Origin: Trebouxia sp. TZW2008
Taxonomy: Eukaryota; Chlorophyta; Trebouxiophyceae; Trebouxiales; Trebouxiaceae
Reading direction: 5' to 3'
Length of the DNA stretch: 64,000 bases
Assembly (NCBI GenBank): GCA_002118135.1
Contig: BDIU01000004.1
Span: forward strand, 124,001-188,000
The first letter of the stretch is position 1. Each line of letters opens with the position of its first letter. Positions 58,501 through 64,000 of this stretch are shown one piece after another. The notes under the pieces were generated by a model. It was not told the origin of the DNA. It made no database searches and was given only the letters and a program-made list of their open reading frames with translations. The position numbers and the translations under genes were made by a program.

Positions 58501-61500
58501 TGCTGCTGGTGACGGCTTGTTTGCTATGTTGGTGTCAACACCGTCTTGTCAAATGAAAACAAAGTACAGGGTGTGCCTGATAAAGTGTTTGATTGACCAC
58601 CATCAAACAGGTAGAGTGTTCAGATTTGACAACACTGTTGTATGGGTCTGCAGCTGAACTGGCAGAGATGCGCAATAGGATCAGAGTGCTCCAAGGCGAC
58701 GCAAATCCTGCCTTCTTGCCTGCTGGCTCGCAAAACGCGGTTGAAGACATCCCTTCTGAGCCTCAAACTGCAGCACAGCAGGAAGAAGCGCCTCGACCTG
58801 CCCCTGTTCAACGCCGCAAACCCAGGTGAAGCCTTGTTTGCCGCCATTCAAACTTTCCTCACCAATGGGCAGTAATGATATGTGCATTGCAAATTGTTGT
58901 AAGCTGCTTTGGTCAGTGATTGACAACAGCAAAGCTATCACTGTAGGTCACCCATTCATGTCCACTTCCAGCAACAAGGCCATCGCAGCTGGAGATGTCT
59001 TGTTCTGGTATCTGCCTGCTCATTTGGAGCATGCACATTTGCTTGTCAGGATATCTTGTGCATACTTGCCCACTTGACTACAGTAATCATGTTCCCACGC
59101 ACTAAAGCATAGCACAACGATGCACCAAACTTGTGTTGAATCCTGCGCTTCCCTTGACGCTTGGCCCCTTTTTGTTGCACAAAGTCAGCAGAAGAGTGTG
59201 AGCGGATTGTCAGTGCAGTCCGGCTTAGCAATGATATTTGCCACAGCATCTGGAATGCAGGCCTGTAGAGCCAGACGAGCAAGAGGAAGAGCAAATATCA
59301 GACAGGCGTAGCAGGTATCGTAGGCGAGGCAGCAGTGATGATGAGGATGCAGAAAGTGACAGCAGATCGCGGCACAGGCGTGACCGCAAAGCAAGGAAGA
59401 ACAGGCTGGCCAGACAGGACTCTGATGTCTCTGAAAGTAAGCTGTTGATTGTACCTAATCAGAGCTGCATGAATGACTAGCTGATGCATCTGAAATTCTG
59501 CCATGCACAATTGACACAGAGCAACCTAGCTTGTGGCTGTTGTGACAGCCACAAACGACCAGCGCCATTGCTTGCTGCTGCCTTAAATCAGCAGCAGATT
59601 GTGGCGCCTGACATCAAAGCTAATGCTGAGGTGTCAGTCTTCTCAACATCACCTGCTTGGCTCGATCGCCTAGTCAAGAACGCAAGAGTTGCTGCGATTC
59701 CTTGCGGTCATGAAGGACACCACGCTGATGCAAAACACCATCAAACCCAGTATGTCAAACCGCTGATGCTAGCCTTTACTAAACAATGCAAGTGCGTCAA
59801 TGCATGTTGCTGACTCATTAATTTAAAACGCGTGCCAGGCTTAGTAGGCCCAGCCAGGTACATTCTGGAGCAGTCAACTGTCTCTAGTCAATTCAATTCT
59901 GTGCTGTATCTTCTGGCATATCGTGTATGGAGGGTGGAGAAATGTTGCTGATGCTGCCATGTCATGCTGATGCAGCGCCACCAGTGGAGGCGAAGGAAGC
60001 AGTCAAGGTGGCAGATATTGAAGCCTATAAAGTGAAGGATCTGTGGCTGGAGCTGGACATGATGAGCCCAGTTGGCATTGCAGGCAGCTTTGCGGTGACT
60101 GTGGTCCTGTATGATGGTGGCGAGCCTGTGCTGACTTCAGGCAGTGCTGTGCAAGTGCAGAGCCAGTTCAAGGTCAGTGTGCTCAAGTCTCAGGCTGCAG
60201 TCAATGTTGCAAGTGTCTGTATAGTCCTCTGGACCTGCTGAGCATGTGCCTGAGTTTGCTCATCATCAGTCACCACTGGCAACGCATCAGCAGGAGTGGC
60301 ATGTCTGGTTCAACTGCCACTTATGGAAAGTCAAGTGCAAAGTCTTCATATAGGAGGTGGGCACAGATGAAGAGGATGGGCAGGTGAAGTGGCAGCAGCA
60401 GCTGTGCCTCAGTCATGTGCGCCTACGCAGCACCAGCGTTGCAGTCCTGCAAGTCCAGTACAGGCCAAACAACCCTGCAATCACACAGGACACACAGCTT
60501 GGCAGCACTGGTGCTGACATCATTGCCTGGGGCTTCACAAAGATTGTGCAGGTGTGCTCTTGTCAGACACTGCTTGTGCATCTGACGGTGCACTCAAGCG
60601 TAGCTGGCTACTGCGTGTGAGACTTCCAGATAAACGACTCCTGGTGCGTGCTGTCAAATTGTTGTTGCGTTTGAAATAAGGCAAGTCACATCTTGTTCTG
60701 GGTGTGATCAGGGGGGTGAGATCATCACAGGGCTGCAGAGCGTGCCAGTGTACAAGCTGCCCCTCATGCTGTCAGCTCCCCGCAAGTTCAGCTGGCAGAA
60801 TGCCTTCATTGACTTCTCCATGGCTGACCATGACACCCAAGCTGCAGCTGCAGCTGAGGCCAAGGAAGCAGCCATGGCAGCTGCAGCTGCTGAAGCTGCT
60901 GATGCTGCTGCTGTTGGCACTCCAGGTACTGCTCACACTTTGGCTGCATGCCATGTACTGGTGGATTGATGTTTATGGCCCCCTATGTCTAAAGTAGCAG
61001 CACAAACCTCATAATTCACTTTAGCTAACAGATAGATTGGCAGGGCCAAGGCTTCAGAGAGCATGTGGTATGTCAAAGAGCTATGCATCATGATGTGTGA
61101 GCAGGCGTGCCTGGCAAAAAGCCAATGGTTGTCGCCAGCAAGCCCAAGCCCAAGCTTGTGGAGGACATTCCTGGGGTACCGACAGCTGCCTGGGCTCGGG
61201 TCAAGAGAGGGGTCCCCGCCTCAGACCCCTTCAAGCCTGGGGAGGGCTTCATGCTTATGGTGGATGGTGCCAGATTCCTGCCAGGTACTCCGTACTCAGA
61301 CATTGATGTCAAGAGCACCAAGGCGGCTGTATCTTCGCATCTGCCAAAATGGTAGCGTTGCCAGCTGTGGAAATCAAACTGGTTGTTTTCACATTCGAGT
61401 TTGTCTTTGATCCATTGCTGTCGAAAACCCAAGAAGAGATAGGCAAATGATGCTACTATGCATGAAAAGTAGAACGTGTGCTTGCAGGCAATGTGGCCAT

Positions 61501-64000
61501 CAGCAAGGTGGTAGGCTCTGTATGGTCATATGACCGCCAGTTGCTATGCTCTCCTTTTGAGGCTTTGTGCAGCCTGGACACAGATGCACTGGCACCAACT
61601 TACAACTGCCAGGTCAGAGTAATCATGTTTTTATTGCTTCCTGTCCCTTGGGGCCACCCATTGCTAGATTGTCTCTGCACATGCATTGTCTTGGGCATCC
61701 AGCGTAACGCCATGTCTGCTAGTTAGACACCCAGGCCGTTCTTCCCACCTTTGTCTTATTTTCCCTTTTTCTGAGGTCATTTCCTGCTGCAGATGGTGCT
61801 GGGCGCCGGCGAAGAGCAGTTCAAGATAGACTGCGTGAAAGACTGTTTTGAGCGTAACAACCTGGAGCTATGGTGTGCGAATTCTTGCTTTACTTGCTCT
61901 TCTCAGACCATGTCTGTTGCAGGTCGTGCTGAGCACTGGGGCAGAGCATTTCAGCAACCCAACAGCCACACTGCTGCTCCAGATAGACTGCAGTGAACGT
62001 GACAGCCTGAGCTACGGTGCATGGCTTCTTGCATTGCTTTCTGTTCTCAGACCATGCCTTCTGCAGGTAGTGCTGGGCGCTGGAGCAGAGCAGTTCAATG
62101 ACCCGACAGCCACACTGCTGCTCCAGATTGACTGCATTGAACGTGATAATTTGGAGCTGCGGTGCGTGGGCTACGCTGTCATACCCCTGTTTGTAGACCC
62201 TAGGGAAGAGGCGCAGCCCCGTCGCAAAAATTTGCTGGACTACATCCTTAACCAGGTATTGACATCCTGTGTCAGCATGTGCGCAGCCTATGACATAGAC
62301 ATCAACTTGGGTTCAGTCATTGCGTTTTGCAGAAGATTGCTATGAATGATGCTGCTATTCCTCATCTTGTACAGCTGATTCATCTGATGACATGCATTCC
62401 AGTTGTAAAAAGTTGCGCATGGCTTTGGCACTTATTTGAACATGTGGGGGCTTTATACTGAACTTGCTTTGTTGAACTGTTGTGTCTTCCCATAGTCTTT
62501 GCTTGGGCAGCTCTTTGCTTGGGCAGCTGGCTGGTGTCTGACATTTGGCAGAATTGCACAGTACGTTTCTTATACAAAGCATGTTGTTTTGCACTGCCCA
62601 ACAACACCAAGTCTTCGTTCTGATCATAGATGTGGCAATCACGCTTGCGCACACAAAGGTTCAGGTCCACGCTGTAAAAAGCATTATCCTCAACTGACTG
62701 GTAAAGGATGGTATCAAGGATGGTGGTTCATGACTTGTTGGGTCAATCTGACAGGAGGGTACTTGCAGGGCAGTTGGCAGATCCCGCTGCACATGACAGG
62801 GCCCAGCAGGGAGGACCCCACCTTTCACGGGGCTAGCCTGAAGGAGGCCCCTCGCGTTACCTGCTCGTCCTTGCTCATCAGGATCCTCAGCATGGGATCT
62901 GCCAGAGCAGCCCTGCGCCGCAAAAGCCCTTCCTACGCAGACAGGTGGGCCACTGAATCGTTTTGGCCAAATTCTCAAATGCTGCGGCCTGCTGCATCAC
63001 AGCTAGTCTAGGATCATTTTGCCCTGCTCTGGCTCATTTGATTCCTGAATATGGCTGCTCTGGCAGCCCTGCGCCGCAAAACTCTTTCCTACGTCAACAG
63101 GTGGGCTTTCTTTGGGTTCACTGAGAGCTTGGACTTGCTGGATCCTGCTGCATCATGTCGATGAGAATGCCCGATGCAAGTGCTTTTGCCACCTGGCCTG
63201 GTCAGATTGTGAGCAACGTGCTGCCAGGAAAACCTATGCTGCAAACTTCCCTCTCATGCGCGCAGTGCGCCCTCAGATTTGAAAGGTGCTCTGATGGTTT
63301 CTTAGCTATCATCTCCAGCCTATTCTGCAGCTCGTGGCTGTTGAGGGACAGTAAGTGTGTGTTCATTGCATGCTCTCACCATGGAAGGGGTCCTCTCTGA
63401 CCATCAGGCAGTTGGCAAATATGGGGATGCTTTGCAGGGCGTACGACTCCAGTCTGGACTTTCCCACTGCGACTGAGAGGCATGTCTACCCAGTAGTACT
63501 GGCTCGGCAAGCCCTGCCCACACGTTCTGCCATCAGAGCCCTGCTGCCACCCTCAGCTTTTGCCCCACGCATTCCTGATACTGCTGCTGCTACCACTGCT
63601 GCTGATGCTGCTGCTACTGGCAGCCCCAGGATACGCTCTGTTCCTAGTGGGTAAGCTGAAGTACACCATCGCTTTTATGCTCTGTTACCAGTGTGTAAGC
63701 AAAGGTTTTGCCACACAATTTCACATCAGGCTGCTTCTGCTGCCTCCGCACCCTTCTGGTGCTGCTGCTGCTGATGCTGCTGGTAGTACTCGCACAGTAA
63801 ACTCTGCTCCAAAAGTAAGCCAACAATATGGAATTCAGCTTTGCTGCTTGCTCTGCCATCATGCCCTTGTTGTTGTCCTTGATTTGGCAGGCTGGCCTCA
63901 GGCTGCTGCTGATGCAGATGCAGCAGCCATGACAACCCCCAAAATACGCTGTATTCACAGTCCGTAAGCTAGTTTGCAGCTTGACTAACTGTCACTAAGG
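55573..64000 (+). CDS. Large coiled-coil/C2-like protein (CCDC17-like?), 3' end outside window
   Basis: Exons: 55573-55926, 56061-56271, 56566-56951, 57292-57519, 58184-58268, 58624-58825, 59261-59436, 59563-59630, about 59888-60172, 60354-60551, 60712-60925, 61105-61284, 61488-61612, 62067-62255, 62769-62944, 63438-63650, continuing past the edge. The N-terminal half has short coiled coils (QRLRDAHEKEMTRLGYELEQ) and Arg/Ser/acidic stretches. The C-terminal half seems to hold two related beta-rich C2-like domains: one from KDLWLELDMMSPVG to VYKLPLMLSAP, the other from FMLMVDGARFLPGN to TATLLLQIDCIERDNLELRC and NQGSWQIPLHMTGP. This arrangement recalls CCDC17-type ciliary coiled-coil proteins, from memory and with low certainty. 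The join between 59630 and about 59888 is weakest; two genes, with the second starting at 59927, is the alternative. Confidence 0.55.
61790..62066 (+). repeat. Two decayed copies of the start of C2-like exon 14
   Basis: Before the intact exon (62067; VVLGAGAEQFNDPTATLLLQ) lie copies beginning 61794 (MVLGAGEEQFKIDC) and 61924 (VVLSTGAEHFSNPTATLLLQ). Each is preceded by a CTGCAG/TTGCAG acceptor and a similar TTCTCAGACCATG intron stretch. Spacing is 130-143 bp. Confidence 0.92.
63055..63110 (+). repeat. Copy of the end of C2-like exon 15
   Basis: GCAGCCCTGCGCCGCAAAAC and TTTCCTACGTCAACAGGTGG repeat the exon end with its GTGGGC donor (62944) about 120 bp downstream. Confidence 0.9.
63590..63966 (+). 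repeat. Three tandem copies of an Ala-rich exon end with GTAAG-type donors
   Basis: The Ala/Thr-coding GCTGCTGCTGATGCTG block followed by a GTAAGC-like donor occurs at 63590-63655, 63760-63820 and 63890-63968. The first is used in my model; any of the three could be the real end of exon 16. Confidence 0.75.

Noticed and set aside
1..64000. tRNA, rRNA or riboswitch genes
   Set aside because: I looked for tRNA B-box-like and rRNA-like sequence and saw none I could support by eye; a covariance-model scan would settle it.

Overview
The window is nuclear DNA from a eukaryote, most probably a unicellular green alga (Chlorophyta; a trebouxiophyte-like relative is my guess). Genes are split into many short exons by small GT-AG introns, proteins are rich in Ala, Gln and Ser, and plastid-type presequences occur. 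One secreted region carries the RRRLLQ tract that I associate with extracellular proteins of green algae. There are no bacterial operons. I built gene models by hand from splice signals and reading-phase agreement; for seven genes all exon phases close and the summed length is an exact multiple of three.

Layout. 171-12124 (-): a 13-exon gene for a 1797-residue predicted type II membrane protein whose ectodomain is built from phage tail-fibre-like modules. 13404-14387 (-): small membrane protein. 14815-16291 (+): RING-CH protein, probably an E3 ligase. 17048-30602 (-): 1476-residue coiled-coil protein with two UVR-like motifs. 31037-35698 (+): 1055-residue low-complexity protein with a plastid-like N terminus. 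36151-45265 (-): VPS53, subunit of the GARP/EARP tethering complexes. 45793-47888 (+): short-chain dehydrogenase/reductase with a two-part, Tat-like presequence. 49217-50394 (-): decayed LAGLIDADG homing-endonuclease-like gene in a gene-poor stretch. 50988-51693 (+) and 51647-52793 (-): two small convergent genes whose coding ends overlap. 53850-55206 (-): cold-shock-domain glycine-rich protein. 55573 to beyond the right edge (+): large coiled-coil/C2-like protein. Most neighbours are divergent or convergent pairs with short shared intergenic regions; no pathway links them.

The most unusual features are two. First, the tail-fibre-like membrane protein at the left edge. Second, a pattern running through at least five unrelated genes, which I call exon echoes: decayed tandem copies of an exon end plus its splice site sit in the adjacent intron, beside one intact copy that keeps the reading frame. 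In the coiled-coil gene these have grown into satellite-like arrays, one of which contains an inverted block. A 173-bp pogo-like MITE, a perfect 37-bp palindrome and a small repeat found in three introns complete the picture of a genome with very active small-scale duplication.
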